This document shows, piece by piece, positions 54,280 to 64,000 of a stretch of 64,000 bases of DNA (within the stretch, counting starts at the first letter, position 1; every line of letters starts with the position of its first letter). Under the pieces are notes generated by a model. The model searched no databases, had not been told where the DNA came from, and was given only the letters and a program-made list of their open reading frames with translations. The DNA comes from Cristatella mucedo (Eukaryota; Bryozoa; Phylactolaemata; Cristatellidae). The DNA lies in NCBI GenBank assembly GCA_009760855.2, contig WPIO01000006.1:4482001-4546000 (forward strand), written 5' to 3'. The position numbers and the translations under genes are program-made.

Positions 54280-55390
54280 TAGAAAGAGTGGTTAGTTCTG
54301 AAAGAGGCTGAAGGAAGACTCTACTGGAGAGTGACGCAAACCCAGAGTCGATACACTGCTTGCCGAGGAGCCAGTGCTGCAGGCGGCTAGATAGCAATGC
54401 ACTGACGCAGCGTGTATCTTAGCCCAAGGGTAAGATGCTCGCTTTTCACGGCCCGGGGTGTTGGTTAGAGTTCTGCAGCGGTCGACTGGTCGATTGGCCA
54501 CTGCAAGTGGTATCTTTGGCCGTGAAAGCTTGCCTGCCTCTGTATATTAAACGTGGCCGCTAAATTAGCCTTGACCTTTGAAGCCGACGCAAGCGACGGG
54601 CTAGCCTAGCTGCAGATTTTGGCACTAACTGCAGCTAGGCTTGCTACTCTGTAGCGGAAGGAAGTGCCACTAGCAGCGAGTTACAGATGTTTAGAGACGA
54701 TTAAATAAATTCGCTAGAATTTATTATATATCTATTTAATCACTCCAGAGTCTTTGCAGCCAGAAGAAGTCGAAAGTAAGCAGACAATTGAGGATCCGTT
54801 CCTGTCATCTAGGATGCGGTTGCATTGTCACAGGACATCGGGTTTCATCCAGACGCGACAGTGGACGAGCTAGCCGTGCAGCGTTTTGAGGAGTAGCTTT
54901 CCAATTTCCGCGTGCCATTATTCTGGCCCATATCTCTTAAGCTGGTTTCATTCTAGCTTATTCTGAGAGAGTTTACTGACATCCAAGAGCGAGCAAATAG
55001 CTCCACGCCAGCTGCTGCTATATTGTTCCAAGCTATAAGCGAGTTCTTCTTCAGTCCATCACCAAGGAAAGCAGGAAGCGACCGATCTGAGCGCAGGCGC
55101 AGCGAGCTACGATTTGCGTGGAGATGAAAGTCGAGGTTGCGTTTGGCGACTACATCGGCGAGAGCAATAGCGTAAAATTTGAAAACACGTGGATCAAGGG
55201 CATGTGCGGCGACGTCGGTGACCCCATTTCATTCAGGAACCTCGGATATGATCGCTTATTCCCGCTTATATCAAAGCTGCTCTGTAATCTGACGACGGGC
55301 TAAGCACGTGACAGGCGCTCGAGAAGAACGCGGCGATTGGTGGGTGATATTAGGTGTTTCTGTAAGATTGAACATTAAAATATAAAATAA
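54280..55390 (-). mobile_element. Very degenerate A-related LINE RT fragments
   Basis: Three patches match family A RT on the minus strand: near 54290 (GTGGTTAGTTCTGAAA), 54590-54700 (GCTAGCCTAGCTGCAGATTT) and 55120-55345. The last translates to FKFYAIALADVVAKRNLDFHL, like the region before the palm motif. Spacing and divergence suggest an old or related family. The 61-codon plus frame at 55118 is a by-product. Confidence 0.5.
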
Positions 55391-55495
55391 AGTGAATATT
55401 GATTGTTATAGCTGTAATTATTATGATATCATAGTCATCATAGGTAGTAGTCATGCATAGCTATAGCAGGGAACATCAACCCCAGGTCAGCAATA

Positions 55496-55660
55496 CTAGC
55501 TGATTTAATAGCCTCTTTTGTATAGCGACAGAAGAACCTTTACAGCTATCGCCACAGCTTGCAGTGGCAATAAAGGATCGCCCACCGCAGGATTCGAACC
55601 CACGACCTCAGGCCGTGGTCGTAAAAAGTAACCACCTTACCTAGTGAACCATTACGGCTA
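55496..55660 (-). mobile_element. tRNA-derived SINE, family S1, copy 2
   Basis: On the minus strand: TAGCCGTAATGGTTCACTAG (A-box region), GTGGGTTCGAATCC (perfect box B; complement at 55590-55600) and the S1 body. The flanks show a near-perfect short direct repeat, AGCAATACT before and AGCAATCCT after, consistent with a target-site duplication. Confidence 0.9.
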
Positions 55661-55676
55661 AGCAATCCTGATAGGG

Positions 55677-55742
55677 TAATAATAATAATAATAATAATGC
55701 ACTTGATAAAGCGCCCTCAGATAACTCAATCTCTTTCTAGGG
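55677..55742 (-). mobile_element. LINE family A terminal fragment
   Basis: An (AAT)n tail and the hairpin start ATAAAGCGCCCTCAGATAAC; it ends inside the hairpin after TTTCTAGG. Confidence 0.85.
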
Positions 55743-56204
55743 AATTTTCAGGGTCGTCATATACCAACATTCGTTCGGGTGTCTTGCAAGTTAATGGCTG
55801 TAGGGAGAAACTGCAGAATTCTAGTTCGAGATCTTTTTTTCTAGTGTTGACTTCGTGACGAGTGGTACAAGAGCAGCCGTATGGCAGGTTAAATTGAATG
55901 ACATAGGGGTGAATGAACGAAGAACGGCCCGGGATCTGAGTGCGAATCTATAGCTGTGGTGCTAGCTGTGCAGGACGAAAGTAAATCTATGCATCTTCCC
56001 AATATGAGCAACAAGTGAGGGGTATAGACGTAGGCGTCCGGTTCGCTTAGACTGGGAGATCGACATGGCCGATGGAGTCATAAGTGGCATTCTTAAGAGC
56101 GGACGTTCCGAACAAGTAAATAGATGACGACGAGGAGTCCAGTAGAAATGCTACCTTGGCAATGAACACTCAGATCGCATCTGTCCTACTGACGAATCAG
56201 TAAA

Positions 56205-56242
56205 GGAAACGATCTTTCACTTTACGGCAAATGTAAAGCGCC

Positions 56243-56289
<47 letters not shown>

Positions 56290-56317
56290 AGTTCTCTGAG
56301 GGCGCTTTATCAAGTGA

Positions 56318-56352
<35 letters not shown>

Positions 56353-56353
56353 C
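56205..56353 (+). mobile_element. LINE family A 3' end with GA expansion in hairpin
   Basis: GGCAAATGTAAAGCGCCTA, then GA repeated over 56244-56286 in place of the normal AGAGAGAG, then TTAAGTTCTCTGAGGGCGC and an (ATT)n tail to 56353. The outer stem AAAGCGCC / GGCGCTTT is intact. Confidence 0.92.
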
Positions 56354-56403
56354 TTTATGATCGCCACTTGGATCACAAGATAAGGAGTCGACCTAGGAGC
56401 GGC

Positions 56404-56860
56404 TGTAATGTCTCGCGACTACGGACTACGAGCTCGACAGCTGAACCTCGATTACGAATTTCTAGCTTTGCCGCTGAATTAAAACAGAGCCTCTTAGGAA
56501 AGAGTCGCGATAAGCCGACGCTTATTCTGTATCAGCACCGCCATGTGTAATTACGCGTGACCTATGACCTGGCTACTATATAAGATACGTGCCGGACCAC
56601 AGTCGCCATCGCGAAGCAACGGTCGGCCGGCAGGTCGGCCGGTCCGTGAGTCCTAGCGCTCAGCGTGAGCTGCCAGCCTGTTAGCGAGTCAGGTGGAAGA
56701 CGCGTTTTGAGACTACATACATACGAGGCGAACCCAATATGCCATGTGCCGGACGAGAAGGAGATGGGGAAGCTGGCCTTGGTAACGAGAGCCCCCTAAA
56801 GCTGATCACATGAAAGCTAGGTTCATCGAAAGATTTTAATAAACCTTTTCAGGCAGCGGA
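56404..56860 (+). mobile_element. Putative 5' LTR of gypsy element D
   Basis: It begins TGTAATGTCTCGCGACTACG, has a TATATAAG promoter element at about 56576 and AATAAA near 56838, and partly matches 53455-53650. It lies directly upstream of the gag remnant. The right edge and the primer site were not fixed. Confidence 0.45.
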
Positions 56861-57019
56861 TCCCGAGCGGGGCCCAAGTACCAAATACTGGCCCAAACAC
56901 CGATTTCGCTGCAAAACCGTATACCGATAGCAAGTCTGGCGGCGAAGCAGTTTGCTTTCCAGTCACACGGTATGAGAGCCAAAGTAGCTATGCCCTGCTT
57001 ACGATACTACGGTTAAGTG

Positions 57020-57803
57020 GAACAATTACCGCAACCACTTTGAATACGTTGGTGCTTAATAGTTTTGATCTGAGGCTGAGAGATGGCCTCGCATCTTGTT
57101 ACCTGCGGAAAGGACTGCGCCTCTGGAAATGCTGGACGTGCTATAGCAATCGGCAATCAGGTACTACACGAAGTTGGCTCACGTGCTCAAGGCCGGCTTT
57201 GGACGTGAAGCTACCACCTACCAGCGCAGGGAAGGGTTGTTGTGAAGGACTAGGCCGAAGGTTGAGACACTGAGCTGGCTGGCCTGTTATACAGATGCTA
57301 TCAAAAATGGTGCGCTCATCTGGCTAAGAAAATGCGCCACTGCCTCTCCTCCCGGTATTCTTTTATGAGGGCCCGAAAGACCAGTTTCTGGAGCAGCGCA
57401 TAGTTTTTTGGTAAACCCTAAACACCGGATGAGGCATCAGCAATTGAAAGTATATTTGAGGAGAGTTGAAAAGGTTACGAGTCTAATTTTGAGAGAATGT
57501 GAATAAATTATGGGAAGCAAATTTGTGATCTAATTTATATCCAGTTGGGTTTTGTGGTCTGTAGAGTAAATGCGCACGGCATGAAGCCAGAGTATCTATA
57601 AGCTGCTTTAACTGCACTACACTAAGGCACTTGAGCTGCACTGCAGAGTTCCCCAGGAGGCTAAAGAGTGTTCCAGTGGGCTCGCGTCCATGGAATCAAA
57701 CGAGAGGTATAGGTCACCATCACACGATCACACCTCGACGTCTAGGCAAGCAAGCTATTCTTGCCTCGAGTGTAGCGAAATCGGTTATTTTAGGAGACAC
57801 TGC
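57020..57803 (+). pseudogene. Broken gag of element D with zinc knuckle
   Basis: WNNYRNHFEYVGA (about 57020) resembles the conserved tryptophan/phenylalanine start of gypsy Gag, followed by stops. Near the end is CLECSEIGYFRRHC (57762-57803). It has the C-x2-C-x4-H-x4-C spacing of a nucleocapsid zinc knuckle, but tyrosine replaces the histidine, so it probably cannot bind zinc. Confidence 0.55.
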
Positions 57804-57974
57804 CTTATCTAAATCCACGCCAGAAGGATAACAGTAATATTGGGCCGGAAAAGAACTTTGAACTTAATGTCTAGGGGCAGAAAGCAGCCGCGCTTGTGTT
57901 AATCTCACCATCACTAGTATCAGCAGATACGCCCGCCGAGCCAATACCCTGTTGATGCAACGAAGAAATTATGA

Positions 57975-58300
57975 ATGGTAATGGCGATATTAGTTGACGT
58001 TGGCTCGGAGTTATCGTTTGTTGGCGCCAATTTCACGAGGCCCGACGGAATAACAGCGGCCTCGAACCATTTGCTTGGTGTCATGGGACACTTCACTAAG
58101 ATTAGGGACCCTAAGGGTGTTGAATTAGTGTCAGTGACAAGACCAAGTGCTACCAGGTTTTTGCATTCGACATTAATGACGCGTGCATCCTGCGTTTAAA
58201 TTACATGATGTCCAGGGGAGCTAGTGTGAACCTCTGGGAGATGCGATTACAAGTCGATGGTCGTGTTGTAGATTCTAGCGGTAAATTGGAGCAGTAGTGT
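57975..58300 (+). pseudogene. Retropepsin of element D (DVGS in place of DTG/DSG)
   Basis: MAILVDVGSELSFVGANF (active-site region at 57996) and, after a one-base shift, FAFDINDACILRLNYM and VNLWEMRLQVDG are the start and end of a gypsy protease. The D-T/S-G catalytic triplet is changed to D-V-G, and the frame is broken at about 58145. Inactive. Confidence 0.65.
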
Positions 58301-58650
58301 TAGAAATTCACGTTATTTAGTTATATTAGCTTGACCCGAGCGAATGGTTTCGTCTAAATTGAATCAAGTGTCAGAAGAACCTCGTGGATTAGTAGTGAGC
58401 GTAGGGTTATCAGCATTTGCATTTGGTTGGGTGGTGCGACAATGTTGGGTCGATTCTGGACAGTAAATGGTGTCGTTCATATCAGCTAATACTTCAGAAG
58501 AACCATGGGCACTCAGGGTAGGAGTGATTCTCGGAATCACGTTCTCGCACATGGAGCCGAAGACATCGCCGTTAGAAACATTGATAAGTCGCCAAATTAC
58601 CTCAATGACCTGGATGACAGGGGCTCTGAACTGAAGTTGGACCCACTCAC

Positions 58651-58985
58651 TTGACAGTAGAAGAGTTCTTAGAGATTACAAGCTTTCTTCTGCGTTATGC
58701 AGGTGGGTTTTCTTCCGGTGGTTATCGATATTTGGCATCCACTGATTTGGTGTGGCGCGAGATTAATACAGGCAACCGTGCCGCACTCAGGCAGCGCCCC
58801 AGGGGCGTAGCGCTCCAAATCACCGAAGGAAGAAGAGCTATGAAGGAAAGTCCTGGGCGATTCCGCTAAACGAGTGCAGTGGGAAAAATCACCGGGTCCC
58901 GGGTCCTCTCCTGCCGTGTTTGTGAGGTAGAAAGATGGCACTATGAGCTTCCGTGTGAACTTTGGGGATTTAAATATCTCAGGAG
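58651..58985 (+). pseudogene. PR-RT linker and RT N-terminus of element D
   Basis: DLVWREINTGNRAALRQRPR is a hallmark of the gypsy segment before RT. After a frame change, SPGPGSSPAVFVR, a stop, then KDGTMSFRVNFGDLN matches the first RT block. The sequence then meets the family B LINE 3' end. Confidence 0.75.
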
Positions 58986-58987
58986 GT

Positions 58988-61900
58988 AAGGTATCTCAGT
59001 CTGTAACTCCACAAAGTCATGTAGACCATGTGGGTGTTACGCAGGAGAGTTTTGTATAGCCCACTCACAGCCTAAGCGGCTTTCGGTACGCATTCGGCAG
59101 CCAACAGACTTTGTCTCACGCAACAAAGAGAAAGTGGGAAGCGTAGCAGAGTCAGGAGAGCTAGTTTAGGTAGTGAGTAGTATGGAAGTAGCAGCTCAGG
59201 ACCACTGAACAAGATGAGCCATGATCGGCAGTGGGGGAGTAGTTGTCGTTGCGTAAGAATTGTGGATGCGAGTTCCACAGTCTAGGACCTGCAGAGCTAA
59301 AGCTTCTGTCGCCAACAGTCTTAAAGTGTAGGAATGGAACAGCTAATTTATTGCCCACACAGAACCTGAGGGTGCAAACAGGCTGAAACAGATGCAGCTA
59401 GGTACGAAGGAGTCAAGCTGTGGCGGGCCTTCTCGTCAGCGTAAGAACTTTGCTCTGCATCCGTTGCTCAACCGGCATCCATCCTAGCTCTTTAAACAAA
59501 GGAGACACGTGCTCAAACCTTAGGGACTTGAAGACTAGCCTTGCATCCATATTCATAGTCAGCTGCAGTAGCCTAATTACTTTCTTTGGTAGCTCAGCCA
59601 AGATGGAACTACAATAATTGAGCCGAGACAGAACTAAGGAGCTAGTTAAGTTTTTTTACAAGCCACAGTGGAAGACAGCTCCTAATCTTGGATAGGGATT
59701 GGACTTTATGGCTTGCAGTAGAAGCAGTCATCTGAATGAAGCTTTTGAAATTAAGGCAGCTGTCGAAAACGACACCTAAATTTCGAGCGTGTGGTGATGG
59801 TCGCACAATAGCATCACCTATTACAAGAGCACAGCCTTTTAATCCAGCCACACGCTTACGGTGTCCTATGACCAGCAGTTCGGTTTTATTGTCATTTAGT
59901 ATCAAGAAGTTTTCCGACATCCAGGATCGAATATCGGCAAGGCAAGCATTCAGTTTCTCAGTTGCAGCCGCAGATTCCGACTGTTGGAACGACAAATGCA
60001 ACCGAGTTTCGGCAGCATAAAATTGATATCCTATTCCATTGGCCTTAATCACTTGTCCCAGAGGTTGCGTATAAATGGAAAGCAGCAAGGAACCGAGAAC
60101 AGACCCTTGAGGGACTCCACAGGTGGCCCTTCTCGTGTATGAAACCTGACCCTCACACGACACGAATGGAACATGATCGGATAAGTACGATTTAAACCAC
60201 GCCAGTGCTTCGTCTGCCAGACCGATCGTTGTTCTCAATCGTTCACGCAGAACATCGTGAGCAATGCTGTCGAAGGCAGTGCCATTCCCGTCATCGTTAC
60301 CACGTAGAATGTCATTGTTAGCAAGGCGGAGAGCAGTTTCAGTGGAGTGCTGCCTCTTGAACCCTGATTGAAATGTTTGACATTTAATTCTTTTCAATAT
60401 CTTCAACAAGCTGCTTAGCAACACTTTTTTCAAGAATCTTTGACAAGAAAGGGAGAAGGGAAACTGGGCGATAGTTTACAAGGACCTCTGTATCTAATCC
60501 AGGGTTTTTAAGTATGGGTCTAAAGATTGCCGATTTGAAGGACGTTGAAAAGGTCCCTTTTTCCGAGAGAAGCATTAACAATCTTGGTTATGGCAGGGCT
60601 AAGGTGGTCTGCTAGTGAAGACCACAGAGGTGACGGTATAGGGCCTTCAAGAGACGAGCTCGTTTAGCTAGACCTTAATAAGGTAGCCACATCGCATGCA
60701 GAAACCTCGGAGAACCTTTTAAGGAAGGTCACGGGTTGTGGAACCGCGATTGCTTTAGTCTTTGGGGGCTTAATGGAGGCACGAATGTGCGCAATTTTTT
60801 CAGTAAAGAAGGCTGAAGCCTTTTCGGCTGAGTCCTTAATATCTGGAGAAGCATACCTCTCAGAATTGGCCAGTAAATGGTTTGTCTTATAAATCAGTTT
60901 AGGGACCGACTGACAGGAATTCAGCTTCCGGATGAAAAAAGATGCCCTGTATTTTTTAATGCTTTCGGGTGTAAACTTGAAAGAAGTCTTTGAAATCGAA
61001 TAGATCTGCATCAGACCCCGATTTCTTGAAACGACGTTCAAGCCTACGCTTAACCCGGTGCATCTTTAGGAGTTTTTATTATAAATTGAAAGGAATCTCC
61101 ACGACTCTGAACATGGATATAATAAACAGGAGCATGCTTGTCAAGAGCACTCCTGAGTGCATGTTCATTGCATCACTGAGGGTATCGAGGCTGCCGGTCG
61201 AGTCTGAATGCAGATCAAGAAGACCTTCATCATAAGCAGATTTCAAAAACTTGTTAGTGTCAATGCTTTGTAAGTTACGTCGTTTGACAAGTTCGACCTT
61301 ACGCTGTACGTACAAGTGAGCAGGAGCAGTAAACGAGACCGAATAATGATCTGAGAGGGTCAGCGGGAACACCACAAGGTCAGTAAGGAGGACATCTTTA
61401 GTGATCACGAGATTTAGAATGTGGCCACCGACGTGGGTGGTTTAATTAATGTGTTGGACCAAACCAAAACTCTCTAGACAGTCAAGAAATGAGCAGACCT
61501 GGCTGTTGCTAGGGTTTTCAACGTGAATATTGAAGTCTCCTGCAATCAGTAGCGGCCTGTCACACACACAAATATTTTAGAGGGGAACTCTGGAAACTCC
61601 TCTATAAACAAGTTTAGACAGCCAGAAGGAGGCCGGAATGTCGCAACATTGAGAGGCATTGTCTTTGATGAAGACCTGATTGCAACCGATTCAAACGGTG
61701 GCCCATGCGAAAAACTGCTCATCTTATAGCCAAACGATTCTCGAACAAAAATTCCAACCTTGTCAGAACTCATGGACTGATAGAATGAGAACCCGGGTGG
61801 AGTGGTCTCAGAAATACATCTACTGGAACAACGCGTCATCCAAGTTTCGGTAAGCAGAAATGCATCTAGTTTCTCCTGGACCAGCCGATCGTGGATAAGT

Positions 61901-62068
61901 AACCCCTTGGTTTTTAGCGAGCGGACATTTAGTAGGCGGAATTTGAGAGGCTGTCCAACAACGGCGGTGAGGTAAGGTGCTCGCTGCTCTTTGCAACCGA
62001 CGTAGTTGGTTCCGAATCCTGCAGTTGAGCGGTCTTTCACTGCCAACTGCAAGCGGCGGCGATAGCCT
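58988..62068 (-). mobile_element. LINE family B, near full-length degenerate copy (B1)
   Basis: CR1/L2-like element, minus strand. It holds endonuclease, linker, RT, C-terminal region and 3' UTR (to about 58988). It differs from family A in sequence and in its 3' end, which in sister copies carries (TAATG)n rather than (ATT)n. Its 5' end abuts the 3' tail of the next family B copy. Confidence 0.92.
59072..62052 (-). pseudogene. Broken EN-RT polyprotein of LINE B (palm YADD changed to YAAE)
   Basis: Endonuclease: FRLLNVRSLKTKG, LLTETWM, VATFRPPSG (61990-61600). RT: NYRPVSLLPFLSKILEKSV (60500-60440), FQSGFKRQHSTETALRL, AFDSIAHDVL, TCGVPQGSVLGSLLL, then YQFYAAETRLHL. In the last, the two catalytic aspartates of Y-x-D-D are replaced (complement of 60008-60019). 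The LLDLSA-like residues before AFDS are missing. The C-terminal region is in pieces (59601-59072). The enzyme is dead. Confidence 0.9.
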
Positions 62069-63085
62069 GTAATGTAATGTAATGTTATGTATCTCCGTCA
62101 GTAACTCCACAAAGTCATAAAGACCATGTGGGCGTTACGCAGGAGAGTTTTATATAGCGCACTCACAGCCTAAGCGGCTTTCGGTACGCATTCGGTAGCC
62201 AACAGACTTCGTCTCACGCAACAAAGAGAAAGTGGGAAGCATAGCAGAGATAGGAGAGCAGTTGAGGTAGTGAGTAGCATAGAAGTAGCAGTTCAGGACA
62301 GCTGAAAAAGATGTGCCATAGTCGGCAGTTGCAGAGTAGATGTCGTGGCGTAAGAATTGTGGAAGCGAGTTCCACAGTCTAGGACCTGCAGAGCTAAAGC
62401 TGCTGTCGCCAACTGTCTTTAAGCGGAGGAATGGGATACCTAATTTATTGTCCGCACAGGACCTGAGGGCGCGAACAGGCTGAAACTGATGTAGCAGTTC
62501 AGCTAGGTATGAAGGAGCCAAGCCGTGGCGGACCTTGTGGGTCAGCGTAAGAACTTTGCTCCGTATCCTTTGCTCAACCGGCAACTATCCTAGCTCTTCC
62601 AGCAAAGGTGACACGTGCTCAAACCGCTGGGACTTGAAGACTAGCCTTGCAGCCATATTCATAGTCCGCTGTAGTGGCATTATAGCTTTCTTTGGTAGCC
62701 CAGCCAAAAGGGAATTACAATAATCAAGCCGAGACAGAACTAAAGAGCTAGTTAATTTTTTTACAAGCCACTGTGGGAGACAGATTCTAATCTTGGATAG
62801 GGTTCGGATGTGATGGTTAGCTGTACAGGCAGTCTTCTGAATGAAGCTTTTGAAATTGAGGCAGCTGTCGAACACGACACCTAGATTACGAGCACGTGGT
62901 GAAGGTCGCACAATAGCATCGCCTATTAGAACAGCAAAGCCTTTTAATCCAGCCACACGCTTAGGGTGTCCTATGAGAAGCAGTTCGGTTTTATCGTCAT
63001 TTAATTTCAGGAAGTTTTCCGACATCCAGGATCGAATATCGGCAAGGCAAGCATTCAGTTTCTCAGTTGCTGCACGGCTCTTCTG
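62069..63085 (-). mobile_element. LINE family B, 5'-truncated copy (B2)
   Basis: The 3' end has (TAATG)n at about 62069-62088. Two minus-strand frames (63088-62585 and 62584-62150), broken by one frameshift at 62585, cover the region after the RT palm: ADIRSWMSENFLKLNDDKTELL, SRLDYCNSLLAGLPKKA, RLWNSLPQFLR. The 5' truncation is at about 63085, where gypsy D sequence resumes within 30 bases. Confidence 0.92.
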
Positions 63086-63104
63086 CAACTACGCAAAGGG
63101 GCTT

Positions 63105-63415
63105 TTAAGCCAGCTGCGATTATCTAGGGCGCTTAATGACTTGACGGTGGAGAAGGATTCGTACCCCCTGCCGCGGATTGACAGTACCCTCGGCTGTGTG
63201 CTGCCGGGCGCTAAATGACTCTCTATACTCGATCTGAATTCTGGGTACCGTCAAGTGAAAGTGGCTGAAGAAGACAGTGCCGAAAGGGCTCTGGCAATTT
63301 TTCTTGCGGTGGTAACATGGTTAAGGAGCCGTTCGATGCCGGTCGGGATCGGAAGCATGCTCGTCAGATTTCGTGCATCAGTGCTTCGACAGTGGTTTTT
63401 TGCATAAAAGCTTAA
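63105..63415 (+). pseudogene. RT fragment of gypsy element D (right part)
   Basis: RALNDLTVEKDSYPLPRID and, past one stop, LSILDLNSGYRQVKVAEEDSAERA are conserved gypsy RT blocks (the aspartate of LDL is the first catalytic residue). RSMPVGIGSML and VLRQ follow at the place of M-P-F-G-L-C-N-A. The Y-x-D-D block is not reached before the heptamer repeat. Confidence 0.8.
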
Positions 63416-63430
63416 CTTGGCCTTAGATGC

Positions 63431-63570
63431 GATGCGCGATGTGCGATGCGCGATGCGCTATGCGCTATGTGCTATGCGCGATGCGCGATGTGCGATTCGC
63501 GATGCGTGATGCGCTAAGCGCTATTCGCGATTCGCGATGCGCGATGCACGATGCGCGATGCGCGATGCGC
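63431..63570. repeat. Heptamer minisatellite (GATGCGC)20
   Basis: Twenty consecutive 7-base units, all variants of GATGCGC (also TATGCGC, GATGTGC, GATTCGC). The Met-Arg-Asp-Ala frames across it are artefacts. Confidence 0.97.
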
Positions 63571-63573
63571 AGC

Positions 63574-64000
63574 ACGAGTCTTTTCGCGTTACTCGAGGCA
63601 TTCGGACGGTCGTGATTTTTCTTGCATGCACTCTTCAGCTAGTGCTCCCACGTCCTGGCGGGCCTGCACGGCTCCTACATAAAACCGTTGGCCATCTTAG
63701 GCGTACACTGAGAGCAGTCAAAGGAGCAAAAGCTCGTCAGCAACTTCGGCTGTCGGTGTCGTTTTTCGCAGCAGCCCTCTCTCCGGCGAGAAGGCTGAGA
63801 AGAAGCGCCGACACCGCAGCAGGAGAGAGAAGGTGGCAGCGGCCATTATCTTGGAGTTGCCGAGAACAGGGAAGCTGCTCGCTGCGAATCGGCCGTTTGC
63901 CAGGACAGAATGTATCGCCCCGAGGGAGCAATAAGCGTCCATGGCGGCCTTGATGTGCGAATGACCTTGGGCGGTGGCGATTGCACCGGAACGGGGCGAT
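63574..64000. other. No supported gene
   Basis: GC-rich sequence with open frames on both strands and no recognised domain or splice pair. The window ends here. Confidence 0.35.

Larger units (their letters stand above)
56404..63415 (+). mobile_element. Ty3/gypsy element D, split by two LINE B insertions
   Basis: Order on the plus strand: LTR, gag, zinc knuckle, protease, PR-RT linker and RT start (to about 58985). Then come 4.1 kb of two minus-strand family B LINEs, then RT resuming at about 63110. The break is inside the RT sequence block that usually reads like V-D-F-R-A-L-N-D-L: the left part ends VNFGDLN and the right part starts RALNDLT. RNase H, integrase and 3' LTR were not seen. Confidence 0.8.

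Noticed and set aside
63427-63953. Met-Arg-Asp-Ala-rich frames
   Set aside because: Translation of the heptamer minisatellite running into GC-rich sequence.

Overview
This is nuclear DNA from an animal, most likely an invertebrate; the sequence does not let me name the species. Signs are spliced immunoglobulin-superfamily exons with GT-AG introns, two families of CR1/L2-like non-LTR retrotransposons, Ty3/gypsy fragments with a lysine-tRNA-type primer site, tRNA-derived SINEs, satellite arrays and many long dinucleotide microsatellites. There is no operon structure, and most open frames over 60 codons are chance or repeat-derived.

Layout. 1-4.0 kb: a tandem array of an exactly 341-bp satellite monomer with four-monomer higher-order structure, ending in 134-bp units. 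4.2-8.1 kb: dispersed repeats and two SINE copies. 8.2-9.6 kb: the 5' part (endonuclease) of a LINE (family A), minus strand. 14.06-16.6 kb: a very degenerate tandem array of about 170-bp period. 17.1-19.7 kb: three phase-compatible plus-strand exon candidates (end of an Ig-like domain, membrane segment, polar tail). 21.4-28.1 kb: the best host gene, a minus-strand Ig-superfamily receptor or secreted protein with signal peptide, two Ig domains and phase-consistent junctions. LINE fragments and a CT microsatellite lie in its introns.

28.9-29.5 kb: three microsatellites around a possible solo LTR. 29.8-33.4 kb: a full-length but broken family A LINE. 35.5-41.2 kb: more family A copies plus a tRNA-derived SINE. 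43.0-45.5 kb: a weak candidate for a cysteine-rich secreted protein. 45.6-48.4 kb: a decayed gypsy-like LTR element (C) with primer binding site, gag remnant and a DSGA retropepsin. 49.5-51.7 kb: a large family A copy, minus strand. 52-56.4 kb: SINEs and LINE 3' ends.

56.4-63.4 kb: a second gypsy element (D: LTR, gag zinc knuckle, protease, RT) split inside its RT by two minus-strand family B LINE copies lying head to tail. 63.43-63.57 kb: a 20-copy heptamer minisatellite.

The host genes probably act at the cell surface or outside the cell. All recognised transposon genes are broken. The main structural themes are (1) a LINE 3' hairpin plus (ATT)n tail that is also carried by a tRNA-derived SINE, (2) an internally deleted LINE derivative present twice with the same junction, (3) two unrelated satellites, and (4) a nested LTR/LINE insertion series. 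No searches were run; family names come from motifs read by eye.
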